Positions 50,489 through 60,145 of a DNA stretch of 64,000 nucleotides are shown here, piece after piece. Below the pieces are notes generated by a model. That model ran no database searches. It had not been told where the DNA came from and saw only the letters and a program-made list of their open reading frames with translations. The position numbers and the translations under genes were made by a program. Source of the DNA: Thermus caldilimi (GTDB lineage: Bacteria; Deinococcota; Deinococci; Deinococcales; Thermaceae); assembly GCF_004684245.1 (NCBI RefSeq), contig NZ_CP038452.1:1660796-1724795 (forward strand). The letters are read 5' to 3'. Positions within the stretch are counted from its first letter, which is position 1. Each line of letters begins with the position of its first letter.

Positions 50489-51322
50489 ATGCGCAAAGGC
50501 ATTTTGGCAGCAGTATTGGTTTTAGCACCCCTGGCTTTGGCCCAGGCGCCCACCGTGGCCCCCACCAAGGGGAATGGTCCGGACGCCTACGCCAAGGGTA
50601 CCGACTCCGCCGCCGTCAACCAGACCATCGAGCTCATCCTGCCCAAGGCCACGGCGTTGCACCTGGACGTGACCACCCTGACCTTTGACCTGACGGGGCT
50701 GGACGGGGCCAGCTGGCCCAACTCCACCCCGGACTTCGGCGGGCAGATGGTCTGCGTGTACGGCCTTACGGAGCAAGACGTGAAGACCCAGCTGGGGAAC
50801 AACTTCTACAACCAAGTGCAGACCCTGCCCTTGGGGACCAGCTACGGCGTGGCCCAGTGGCCCAACATCACCATCAACGGTGGTGGGGCGGTCACCGCCT
50901 ACCCCCCCATCAAGCTGGATAATAACGGGGAGCTGGTTCCCGGCAGCAAGAACTACTTCGTCTGCTACCGGAGCTTCATCCTGCAGAAGTTCTCCAACGG
51001 CAAACAGTGGCACCTGACCGTGAACCGCAACGACCCCCAAGGGGCCCAGGGGATCCAGCACCTTTACATCCAGGACAACCCCTGCGACACCTTCGGCGCG
51101 GCCACGGGGCTTTACGAGCTTCCCAACGGGGCCACCCTGGAACTGGTACCCCGCAACCTGCAGGCCGGCCCCACGGGAACCCGCTCCGGCAACAACCCCG
51201 AGCGGTGCGGCTACAAGAGCTGGCTGGATGACCTGGTGGTGGTGGCCGTCAAGGTCAACAGCGACCTCTGGGGCAAGAGCACCGCGAACCTCACCTACAC
51301 CTTGGCCACGACCGCCTGGTAG
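50489..51322 (+). CDS. Secreted protein, putative major surface subunit
   Basis: A 277-aa protein with a clear signal peptide (MRKGILAAVLVLAPLALAQA). The mature part is rich in Asn, Thr, Gly and Tyr, beta-predicted, and has four cysteines (CVYGL, FVCYRS, NPCDTF, ERCGYK) that could form two disulfides. It ends in TYTLATTAW. I do not recognise the family. It is first in the operon, with GGAGGG before the ATG, and is followed by a 13-bp perfect hairpin, as expected for an abundant subunit made in excess of downstream genes. Confidence 0.7.
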   Translation: MRKGILAAVLVLAPLALAQAPTVAPTKGNGPDAYAKGTDSAAVNQTIELILPKATALHLDVTTLTFDLTGLDGASWPNSTPDFGGQMVCVYGLTEQDVKTQLGNNFYNQVQTLPLGTSYGVAQWPNITINGGGAVTAYPPIKLDNNGELVPGSKNYFVCYRSFILQKFSNGKQWHLTVNRNDPQGAQGIQHLYIQDNPCDTFGAATGLYELPNGATLELVPRNLQAGPTGTRSGNNPERCGYKSWLDDLVVVAVKVNSDLWGKSTANLTYTLATTAW

Positions 51323-51328
51323 CAAGCC

Positions 51329-51358
51329 GGAAGGCCTGGCCTTGGGGCCAGGCCTTCC
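51329..51358 (+). terminator. 13-bp perfect hairpin after the first operon gene
   Basis: GGAAGGCCTGGCC pairs perfectly with GGCCAGGCCTTCC around TTGG. No T tract follows, so partial termination or 3'-end protection is more likely than a full stop. The next gene starts 14 bp later. Confidence 0.65.
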
Positions 51359-51372
51359 CCCTTCGGTGAACC

Positions 51373-52215
51373 ATGAAGCGACTCTTTCCCCTCCCTCTCA
51401 TTCTGGCCCTCGGCGCCCTGGCCCAAAGCACCTTGGGCGTGGAACCCCCGGTCCTCCTTAAGGAGGCCAAGCCGGGGGAGGTACTCACGCAAACCCTCAC
51501 GGTCTACAACGTGGGCACCCGCCCGGTGCGGGTGCGGGCCAGCCTGGGGGACTGGACCTACGACCCCATGGGAAAGATCCAGTTCCTGCCCACGGGTACC
51601 TTGAAGGAAAGCGCAAGCCCCTGGGCCACCTTTTCTCCGGCGGAATTTTTGCTGGAACCCAAGCAAAGCCGCCCTCTCACCTACACCCTCACCGTGCCCA
51701 AGGACGCTGTCTCCGGCACCCACTGGGGCATCCTCTTCCTGGAATCCGAGGATCCCAACCCACCCCCCGGGGTACCCCTGGCCACCTTCCGGGTGCGCAT
51801 GGCCCATGTCTTCTACGTGAACATAGGACCTTTAACCACTGGGGGGCGGATCACCGGGATCGTGCCCAGCCCCCCTAAGAACCCGCAGGAGCCCTACCGC
51901 TTCGCCATCCAGTACCAGAATACGGGCAACACCGCCCAGAAGCTTTCCGGCCGCTTTGAGGTACGGGACAGTATGGGGCGGAAGGTGGCGGAAGCCGAGG
52001 TGGAGGAGGTGGTGGTGCTGCCGGGCCAGGTGCGCATCCTCCCGGTAACCCTGGTGGGGCCATTGCCCGCAGGGAACTACACCGCTTTGGCCATCCTCAA
52101 CTACGGCGACCCCACCAAGGACGTGGCCGCAGACCTGCCCTTCACCCTGCGCACCCCCTTGAGCGCCCCACCTGCGCCTCCGGTGAACGAGGGGGGAAAA
52201 GGAGGTACCCCATGA
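51373..52215 (+). CDS. PapD-like periplasmic chaperone (putative)
   Basis: A 280-aa exported protein with the signal peptide MKRLFPLPLILALGALAQS. Residues about 30-130 look like the N-terminal Ig domain of pilus chaperones: a TLTVYNVGTRPVRVRASLGDW strand pair, then SPWATFSPAEFLLEPKQSRP and SGTHWGILFLESEDP. A second beta domain and a proline/glycine-rich tail follow. Comparison is by pattern only. It lies between two small secreted proteins, upstream of a large barrel, as chaperones do in chaperone-usher operons. Its stop overlaps the next start (ATGA). Confidence 0.6.
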   Translation: MKRLFPLPLILALGALAQSTLGVEPPVLLKEAKPGEVLTQTLTVYNVGTRPVRVRASLGDWTYDPMGKIQFLPTGTLKESASPWATFSPAEFLLEPKQSRPLTYTLTVPKDAVSGTHWGILFLESEDPNPPPGVPLATFRVRMAHVFYVNIGPLTTGGRITGIVPSPPKNPQEPYRFAIQYQNTGNTAQKLSGRFEVRDSMGRKVAEAEVEEVVVLPGQVRILPVTLVGPLPAGNYTALAILNYGDPTKDVAADLPFTLRTPLSAPPAPPVNEGGKGGTP

Positions 52216-52700
52216 GAAGTTGGCTAACCGGTTTCATCCTCCTCTTGGTCCCGGCCCTGGCCCAGGCCACCTGGATCGTGCAGACCCTGATCCCCGAGAC
52301 CATCGCCCTCCGCACCCCCACCACCCAGATCGCCTTTGATCTTCAGGACTACCCCCCCAAGGCGTTTCCCGCCACCTACCCCGCCAGCAACCTGGAGGGG
52401 GGCGTCTTACCGGTTCAGGTCTTCTCCAATGCCACCGGGGTGTGGAGCCTTCTCCTGCAGATCCCCGACCTGAAGGATCAAAACGGGGTTTTGGTGCTGC
52501 CTGCCAGACAGGTCCTCTACCGGGTGAACGGAGGGCTTTGGCTTAGGGCCGATGGCACCCCGCAGATCATCTACACCCAGGCGGGCCCCACGGGGGACTG
52601 GCTGGAGATCCGCCTAGAGTTCGCCCTCGAGCTTCTCGGCAACGAGCGCGCCGGTAGCTACGTGGTCCAGGCCCTGGTCACCGCCTTGAGGCAACCGTGA
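52212..52700 (+). CDS. Small secreted beta protein, putative minor subunit
   Basis: A 162-aa protein with the signal peptide MRSWLTGFILLLVPALAQA. The mature 143 residues are beta-rich (TTQIAFDL, VWSLLLQIPDL, QVLYRVNGGLW, LEIRLEFALELLG), in the size range of pilin-like or spore-coat-U-like subunits. No cysteines remain after the signal. It is coupled to the chaperone-like gene by ATGA and followed by the barrel gene after 1 bp. Confidence 0.6.
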   Translation: MRSWLTGFILLLVPALAQATWIVQTLIPETIALRTPTTQIAFDLQDYPPKAFPATYPASNLEGGVLPVQVFSNATGVWSLLLQIPDLKDQNGVLVLPARQVLYRVNGGLWLRADGTPQIIYTQAGPTGDWLEIRLEFALELLGNERAGSYVVQALVTALRQP

Positions 52701-52701
52701 G

Positions 52702-55299
52702 ATGAGGCGTTTTCTGGCTCTTTTCCCCCTCCTTCTTGGCCTGGTCTGGGCCCAGGTGCGCTTTATTCCTTCCCCGGACCTAGCCGGGGTTCCAGGGGAT
52801 TACCTTACCTTGAGCCTGAGGGTGGAGGGAACAGGGCCGGTGCGCTTCCGCCTCTTCCCCCCGGAGGGGTGGCAGGCCCTTTCCCAAGAGAGGCAGGCGG
52901 TGCTGGAGGGCAAGGAGGAAACCCTAAGCTTCACCCTACGGGTACCCCCTCTGCCTGCGGGCACCCGGGGGAAGGCCTTGGTGGTGGCCTACGAGGGGGA
53001 AAAGGAAGTGGCCAGGACCGAGGTGGGGCTAAGGGTGTTGCCCCTGATCCAGATAGCCCTTTCCGCTCCCGCCACCCTCGAGGCCAGCCTAGGGGGGCCC
53101 TTTGAGTTCCCGGTCTACGTCAGCAACCGCTCCAATCAGAAAGAAGAAATCCTTTTGCAAGCGGAAGCCGCCATGTTCCAGGTGTTTTTAAACCCGGCGG
53201 GCCTGAGCCTGGCCCCCGGGGAAACCGGGGTGGTGCGGGTCTTGGTGAACCCTGAGGGGCAGGTCTCCGCCGGCTACCGGTTCTACCTGAAGCTCAGGGC
53301 CACCCCCAAGACCCAGCCCGAGGCCCGTAAAGAGGCCGGGATCATCGTGCTCTTCAAGGATCCCTTGCTGGCAAGCGGCCAAAAGGGCCGAGACCCTGAG
53401 ATCACCCTGGGCCTAGGCGTGGCCTTGAGCCTGGGGGCCACCTGGGAACAAGGCCAGCTCCAGGGGCAGGTAGGCTACCTTCTGGCCCCGAGCCTGAGCG
53501 GGGCCCTCTCGGACTACGTGACCGCCACTGCCGCCCCAAGCCCCCTCACGGGGGATTTGCAGAATCCCTTGCGCCTGCCCCAAACCCTTGCCTTAAGCCT
53601 CAAGGGCGAAGGCTGGGAGGCCCGGGCCCAAGGGGGGCAGGGAAGCTTTGGCCTGGCCTCCACCTTCCGCCTGGACCCGGCGCGGGTGAGCCTCGAGGGC
53701 ACCTACCGCCCAGGGGGCCTGGGCCTTAGGGCCAGCGCGGTGAGCCTGGACAAGAACCTGGACCTCCAGGGGGCCCTCTCCACGCAAACCGCCCCCACGG
53801 GCCGGCAGGACAACCTCAGCCTGCGCTACCGGCTCCCCCTGGAGGGAGGCTTCAACCTGGGCCTTGGCACCGACCTCAGCGGCCAGACCGGGGAGGGCTA
53901 CCGCCTTTCCCTGGGCTTGAGCCAAAGCCTCACCTGGCAGACCCAGGATTTGGAGCTGGTGCAAAGCTACGGCGGCATACCCCTGGCGGGCCTTCACACC
54001 CTGGGCCTGGCGGGAGGCACCCGGAACCTCTACCCCTTGGGCCTTCGGGGAAGCACCAGCTGGCAGCTTGGCCCCAGCCAGGGCCTTTGGCAAAACCAGC
54101 TCACCCTCTACGCCCAGCCCGTAGCCGGGGCCCTCGTAAGCCTCACGGGTAGCTACCGGCAGCAAGGGGAAAACCGGGGTTATGGCCTGGCCCCAAGCCT
54201 CAGCACCGCCTTCGGCGAACCTGGGGTGTACACTGGAAGCCTCAGCCTGGTCTACGGCTTGAACCGAAGGCTTTCCGGGGAAGCCCCCGAGAACCAGAGC
54301 TACCAAGCCGGCCTCACCCTGGGAACCCGCGACCTGAGCCTCTCCGGCTACCTCCGGTACCTTCTGCAGGAGAATCCCCTTCTGGAAGGGAGCCTATTGC
54401 TACGGCTGATCTTGAGCGGGGGGAGCCTCGAGGGGCAGTACCTGGCAAAGCGGGGCACGGAAAAGGACCTCACCCTCTACGGGGCTGCCTGGAACCAGCT
54501 CTGGCCGGGAAGTCTGCAAACCCGCCTCTCTTACGAGTACCGCCTGGAAGAAAGCGCGAGCCAGCGCTTTGGCCTTTCCCTATTCCAGCGCAACTTCCTG
54601 GAACCCAGTCTTTCCCTAGGAGCCTCCTACACCCTCATCCTGGAAGAAGCCGGGATCCGCCATGACTTTGGCCTGAGCCTGGCCTACACGCAAACCTTCA
54701 CCTTCACCACCCCCAAAGAGGTGGTGGACCTCTTCGGCGGCCGCAAGGGAGGCGAGGTGGCGGGCCAGGCCTTCCGCGACGAGAACCTGAACGGGCGCCT
54801 GGATCCAGGCGAGGCACCCCTAGCGGGCCTGAGGGTCTGCCTGGGAAAGACCTGCGAAACCACCGACGCCCAGGGCCGCTACCGCCTTTTCACCGCTGCT
54901 GGCGAGGGCGTCCTCTTTTTCGGCAACCTTCCCGCCACCCTGGCCCTCTTGGGGGAGGAGCGGGTACAGGTAACCTTGAACACCAGCCTGGAGAAGAACC
55001 TGCCCTTTGCTCCCGCCACCACCCTGGCGGTCCAGGTGTTGGACGGCGGAAACGAGCAGGGCCTGGCCTTCGCCGGCGTCTGCGCCGAGGGGGTGGTGAA
55101 GCGGTGCACCCGGGCGGACGCCAATGGCCGAGCCCTCATCGGCGGGCTTTTCCGCGGGGAATATCGGGTCTATCCTGATGCCCGCTACCTGCCCGAGGGC
55201 TACCGTGGCGAAGAGGCCATCCAGGTTCAGGTAGACCCCAGCCTACCCCTTAAGGCGATCCAGGTGGTGGCCATTCCCCCAGGCGGGAGGTGGAGGTGA
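52702..55299 (+). CDS. Large outer-membrane beta-barrel, usher-like (putative)
   Basis: An 865-aa exported protein with the signal peptide MRRFLALFPLLLGLVWAQ. Residues about 20-220 form two Ig-like domains (NEW3-like: GDYLTLSLRVEGTGPVRFRL). Residues about 230-670 are a long run of alternating strands separated by Gly/Ser/Leu turns, typical of a 20-plus-strand barrel. F666-TFTTPKEVVD ends it. A C-terminal SdrB/carboxypeptidase-regulatory-like domain follows (FRDENLNGRLDPGEAPLAGLRV, with a likely calcium loop) and then another beta domain. This is not a standard FimD order. It could also be a channel or adhesin scaffold. Confidence 0.62.
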   Translation: MRRFLALFPLLLGLVWAQVRFIPSPDLAGVPGDYLTLSLRVEGTGPVRFRLFPPEGWQALSQERQAVLEGKEETLSFTLRVPPLPAGTRGKALVVAYEGEKEVARTEVGLRVLPLIQIALSAPATLEASLGGPFEFPVYVSNRSNQKEEILLQAEAAMFQVFLNPAGLSLAPGETGVVRVLVNPEGQVSAGYRFYLKLRATPKTQPEARKEAGIIVLFKDPLLASGQKGRDPEITLGLGVALSLGATWEQGQLQGQVGYLLAPSLSGALSDYVTATAAPSPLTGDLQNPLRLPQTLALSLKGEGWEARAQGGQGSFGLASTFRLDPARVSLEGTYRPGGLGLRASAVSLDKNLDLQGALSTQTAPTGRQDNLSLRYRLPLEGGFNLGLGTDLSGQTGEGYRLSLGLSQSLTWQTQDLELVQSYGGIPLAGLHTLGLAGGTRNLYPLGLRGSTSWQLGPSQGLWQNQLTLYAQPVAGALVSLTGSYRQQGENRGYGLAPSLSTAFGEPGVYTGSLSLVYGLNRRLSGEAPENQSYQAGLTLGTRDLSLSGYLRYLLQENPLLEGSLLLRLILSGGSLEGQYLAKRGTEKDLTLYGAAWNQLWPGSLQTRLSYEYRLEESASQRFGLSLFQRNFLEPSLSLGASYTLILEEAGIRHDFGLSLAYTQTFTFTTPKEVVDLFGGRKGGEVAGQAFRDENLNGRLDPGEAPLAGLRVCLGKTCETTDAQGRYRLFTAAGEGVLFFGNLPATLALLGEERVQVTLNTSLEKNLPFAPATTLAVQVLDGGNEQGLAFAGVCAEGVVKRCTRADANGRALIGGLFRGEYRVYPDARYLPEGYRGEEAIQVQVDPSLPLKAIQVVAIPPGGRWR

Positions 55300-55817
55300 C
55301 CTATACCGCAGGCCGTCTGAGCCTGGTGGCCACCGCCGACCCCTCCACCCCCATCGCCGGGGCCGAGGTGGAGGTCAAAGCCCTGGTCCAAGGAGAAGCG
55401 GAGCGGGTCTGGCTGGATCTCCCCTCGGGCCCAGTAACCCTAGTCCGCCAGGAGGGAAACTACTACACCGCCCGGATACGTCTGCCCTTGGCCCCCGGGT
55501 TCCATACCCTGACTGTGAAAGCCGCCAAAGGGCAGGAGGAGGCCGAGGCTCCCCTTTTCCTCCGGCTGGTCGCCGGCTCCCTCTACAGCCCCAGCTCCCT
55601 GGAAGGTCCTAAGGTAAAGATCGCCCTGCGCTTCCGGGCTACCCAGGTAGCCCTTATGGAAAAGGGCCAAAGCTTCCCCCTAAAAAGCGAGGACGGCTAC
55701 ACCTGGACCGGGGAAGTGCCCTTAAGCCCCGGTCACTACACCCTTTTGGTGCTGGCCGATGGGGAAAGGCTGGGTGAGGTGGGCCTGGCCATCCCCTCGG
55801 AAAGCGCGAACCATTGA
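55296..55817 (+). CDS. Ig-like protein without signal peptide
   Basis: A 173-aa beta-rich protein with two Ig-like halves (PIAGAEVEVKALVQGEAERVW; then GPKVKIALRFRATQVALMEKG). The GTG at 55296 overlaps the barrel stop (GTGA) and has GGGAGG 5 bases upstream; GTG 55290 is an alternative. Neither start gives a signal peptide, unlike every other gene in the operon. It may be cytoplasmic, or be made as an extension of the barrel by frameshifting, for which no classic slippery site is seen. Confidence 0.6.
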   Translation: MTYTAGRLSLVATADPSTPIAGAEVEVKALVQGEAERVWLDLPSGPVTLVRQEGNYYTARIRLPLAPGFHTLTVKAAKGQEEAEAPLFLRLVAGSLYSPSSLEGPKVKIALRFRATQVALMEKGQSFPLKSEDGYTWTGEVPLSPGHYTLLVLADGERLGEVGLAIPSESANH

Positions 55818-55847
55818 GGTTCAAAGATTCGGAAAGGAGGGATAGGT

Positions 55848-57011
55848 ATGCGGTATTGGTACGGGATTCTTTTAGCGGTCGGCCTCCTTGGGGCCTGCTC
55901 CCAGGCTCCCCAAGGCGTTAAGCCCCAGGTGGCGGTAGGAGCCTCGGTAACGGTGGAAAAAACGGCGGTACCGGAGTTCAAGCGCACCTACCGCTGGAGC
56001 ATGGAGAAGAAGGTGACGGATCCGGCAGGCGGAACCCTTACCCTGGCCCCAGGGCAATCCTACTTGGTCAAGTATGCGGTGTCCCTGGTGGGCACCCCCA
56101 CCGACTCGGACTTCAAGGTAAAGGGCACGGTTACCATCAAGAATACGGGCAGCGTGGACGTCCTTCTGCAGGCCCTTAGCGATACCCTTTCCACAGGCGA
56201 AACCGTAGCCCTCAACTGTGGTGTAAGCCTCCCCTACACCCTGCCCGCAGGGCAAAGCCTGAGCTGCACCTACAGCCAAGACCTGCCCAACGGCCAGAGC
56301 CGGACCAACACCGCCACGGTGGCCTGGAGTGGCGGCGGGGAAAGCGGCACCGCCTCGAGCCAGGCCAGCTTCACCTTCACCACCCCCACCGAGGTGGTGG
56401 ACGGGAGCGTGACGGTGGCAGATCCCTCGGCCACCTTGGTTAACGCCATCAGCGGCATCACCCCGGAAGGCGTCATCTCCCAGACCTACTTCTTTGAGCG
56501 CTGGGTTAAGTTTGATCTATGCGGGGAGTACCGGGTGGACAACACCGCCACCTTCACCACCTCCGACACCCGGACCCAGGGTTCGGCCTCGGCCACCGTG
56601 CTGGTCAACGTACCCTGCGTGGGCGGCTGCACCCTTACCCCGGGCTACTGGAAGACCCACTCCAAGTACGGCCCCGCCCCCTACGACGACACCTGGGCCA
56701 AGATCGGCGAGGACACGCCTTTCTACCTCTCCGGCCAAAGCTACTACCAGGTCCTCTGGACCTCTCCCTCCGGAGGCAACGCCTACTACATTTTGGCCTT
56801 CCAGTTCATCGCCGCCAAGCTGAACGTCCTGAAGGGGGCCTCCACCACCCCTGACGTGGACACGGCCCTGGCCTGGGCGGAGACCTTCTTCCAGACCTAC
56901 AAGCCCAGCGACACCTTGAGCAAGGCCCTGGCCAATCAGGCCAAGAGCTACGCCGCCACCCTGGACGGCTACAATAACGGCGTCATCGGCCCTGGTCACT
57001 GCGACCAGTAA
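55848..57011 (+). CDS. Lipoprotein with GYWKTH domain
   Basis: A 387-aa lipoprotein; the lipobox is LLGAC with C17. Residues 30-180 are DUF11-like beta domains (VKYAVSLVGTPTDSDFKVKG). F175-TFTTPTEVVD repeats a motif that also ends the barrel of the upstream gene. A second beta domain follows. The C-terminal ~130 residues begin with CTLTPGYWKTHSKYG, a domain widespread in bacterial and archaeal surface proteins with no known function. AAGGAGG precedes ATG 55848. Probably a surface-exposed tip or anchor component. Confidence 0.68.
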   Translation: MRYWYGILLAVGLLGACSQAPQGVKPQVAVGASVTVEKTAVPEFKRTYRWSMEKKVTDPAGGTLTLAPGQSYLVKYAVSLVGTPTDSDFKVKGTVTIKNTGSVDVLLQALSDTLSTGETVALNCGVSLPYTLPAGQSLSCTYSQDLPNGQSRTNTATVAWSGGGESGTASSQASFTFTTPTEVVDGSVTVADPSATLVNAISGITPEGVISQTYFFERWVKFDLCGEYRVDNTATFTTSDTRTQGSASATVLVNVPCVGGCTLTPGYWKTHSKYGPAPYDDTWAKIGEDTPFYLSGQSYYQVLWTSPSGGNAYYILAFQFIAAKLNVLKGASTTPDVDTALAWAETFFQTYKPSDTLSKALANQAKSYAATLDGYNNGVIGPGHCDQ

Positions 57012-57021
57012 AGCCCCTTTG

Positions 57022-57048
57022 CCCGGGGTGGCCCCTGGTCACCCCGGG
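57022..57048 (+). terminator. 9-bp hairpin between the two lipoprotein genes
   Basis: CCCGGGGTG pairs perfectly with CACCCCGGG around a 9-base loop. Only GTTTCC follows, so it may attenuate rather than stop transcription. Confidence 0.5.
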
Positions 57049-57066
57049 GTTTCCAGGGAGAAAGAA

Positions 57067-57498
57067 ATGAAAAGATCCCTTTGGCTCCTTCTCGTGGCCC
57101 TCGCCGCTTGCACCGCCCCCCAGGGCATCAGGACCACCGGGTCCTTGCGCATCCAAAGCGTCCAGCCCGATGTGGTGGGGGGGTGCCGGGTGCGGGCCGG
57201 AGACTGGATGCTCCTCACCGGCAACACCTTCGGCACCCAGGCGGACTGGGACAGGGGCAGCAACCACGCCCTCTTTCCCCCCGACCCCGGCCTGCCCGCC
57301 GAGTCACCGGAAATCACCCGGGCAGAGAACCCGGCCACCCTCATGTTCCGCGTGCCCCAAGGGGCGCAAAGCGGCACCCTGCGCCTCCACGTGGAAGGCG
57401 TGGGGGACGCGGAAATCCCCATCGTGGTGGAGGGCCTGGCCCCCCAGATGGCGGTGCCGGGATGCGAACTGCCTACGCCCCCGCAAAACCCTAACTAG
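57067..57498 (+). CDS. Small lipoprotein, IPT/TIG-like
   Basis: A 143-aa lipoprotein, lipobox LAAC with C15. The mature region resembles an IPT/TIG fold (IQSVQPDVVGG, CRVRAGDWMLLTGNTFG, LMFRVPQGAQSGTLRLHVEG). Two cysteines remain (C in GGCRV and PGCELP) and may pair. Last gene of the envelope operon, followed by a hairpin at 57514. Confidence 0.65.
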   Translation: MKRSLWLLLVALAACTAPQGIRTTGSLRIQSVQPDVVGGCRVRAGDWMLLTGNTFGTQADWDRGSNHALFPPDPGLPAESPEITRAENPATLMFRVPQGAQSGTLRLHVEGVGDAEIPIVVEGLAPQMAVPGCELPTPPQNPN

Positions 57499-57513
57499 AA
57501 GCACCGAACCAAG

Positions 57514-57535
57514 CCCTCCTGCCCAGGCAGGGGGG
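57514..57535. terminator. Hairpin closing the envelope operon and folE
   Basis: CCCTCCTGC and GCAGGGGGG pair (one G-T wobble) around CCAG between convergent genes. It ends 1 bp before the folE stop. Confidence 0.5.
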
Positions 57536-58098
57536 TTCACTTTAGGTGGCTCAGAAACTCCTCCCGGGTCTTTTGGCTTTCCCGGAAGACCCCCAGCATG
57601 GCGCTGGTGGTGGTGCGGGAGTGCTGCTTCTCCACCCCCCGCATCATCATGCAGAGGTGGACCCCCTCCACCACCACCCCCACCCCCTGGGGCTCGAGGA
57701 TCTCCTGGATGGCCTCGGCGATCTGCACCGCCAGGCGCTCCTGCACCTGGAGCCTCCTGGCGAACATGTCCACGATGCGGGCGAACTTGGAAAGCCCCAG
57801 GATTTTCCCGTCTGGGATGTAGCCGATGTGCACCTGGCCGAAGAAGGGCAGCAGGTGGTGCTCGCACATGGAGTAGAACTCGATGCCCTTCACCACCACC
57901 ATCTCGCTGCCCTCCGCCTGGAAAACCGCTCCGTTGACGATCTCCCTCAGGTCCTGGCGGTAGCCGCGGGTGAGGAAGGCCCAGGCCTTGGCCACCCGCT
58001 CGGGGGTTTTCAGGAGACCTTCCCGGCTGGGATCCTCCCCGATGACCTCCAGCCATTCCCCTGCCAGGCGCTTCAAGCGCCCCAGGTCCACGTGGGTT

Positions 58099-60093
<1,995 letters not shown>

Positions 60094-60099
60094 GCCCTT

Positions 60100-60126
60100 A
60101 TCCTACGCGCCCGCCCGTGGTAAAGT
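60100..60126. promoter_or_regulatory. Divergent -10 boxes of the DUF1028 gene and typA
   Basis: TAGGAT on the minus strand (60105-60100) serves DUF1028. TAAAGT on the plus strand (60121-60126) serves typA. Seven bases after TAAAGT lies an in-frame TTG (60134), four codons before ATG 60146. Confidence 0.55.
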
Positions 60127-60145
60127 GGGGGGATTGGGTGCACCC

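Noticed and set aside
55276-55299. Programmed -1 frameshift joining the barrel and the following gene
   Set aside because: No classic slippery heptamer or downstream pseudoknot is evident, and a normal GTGA overlap with a ribosome site explains the second gene. Kept only as an alternative.
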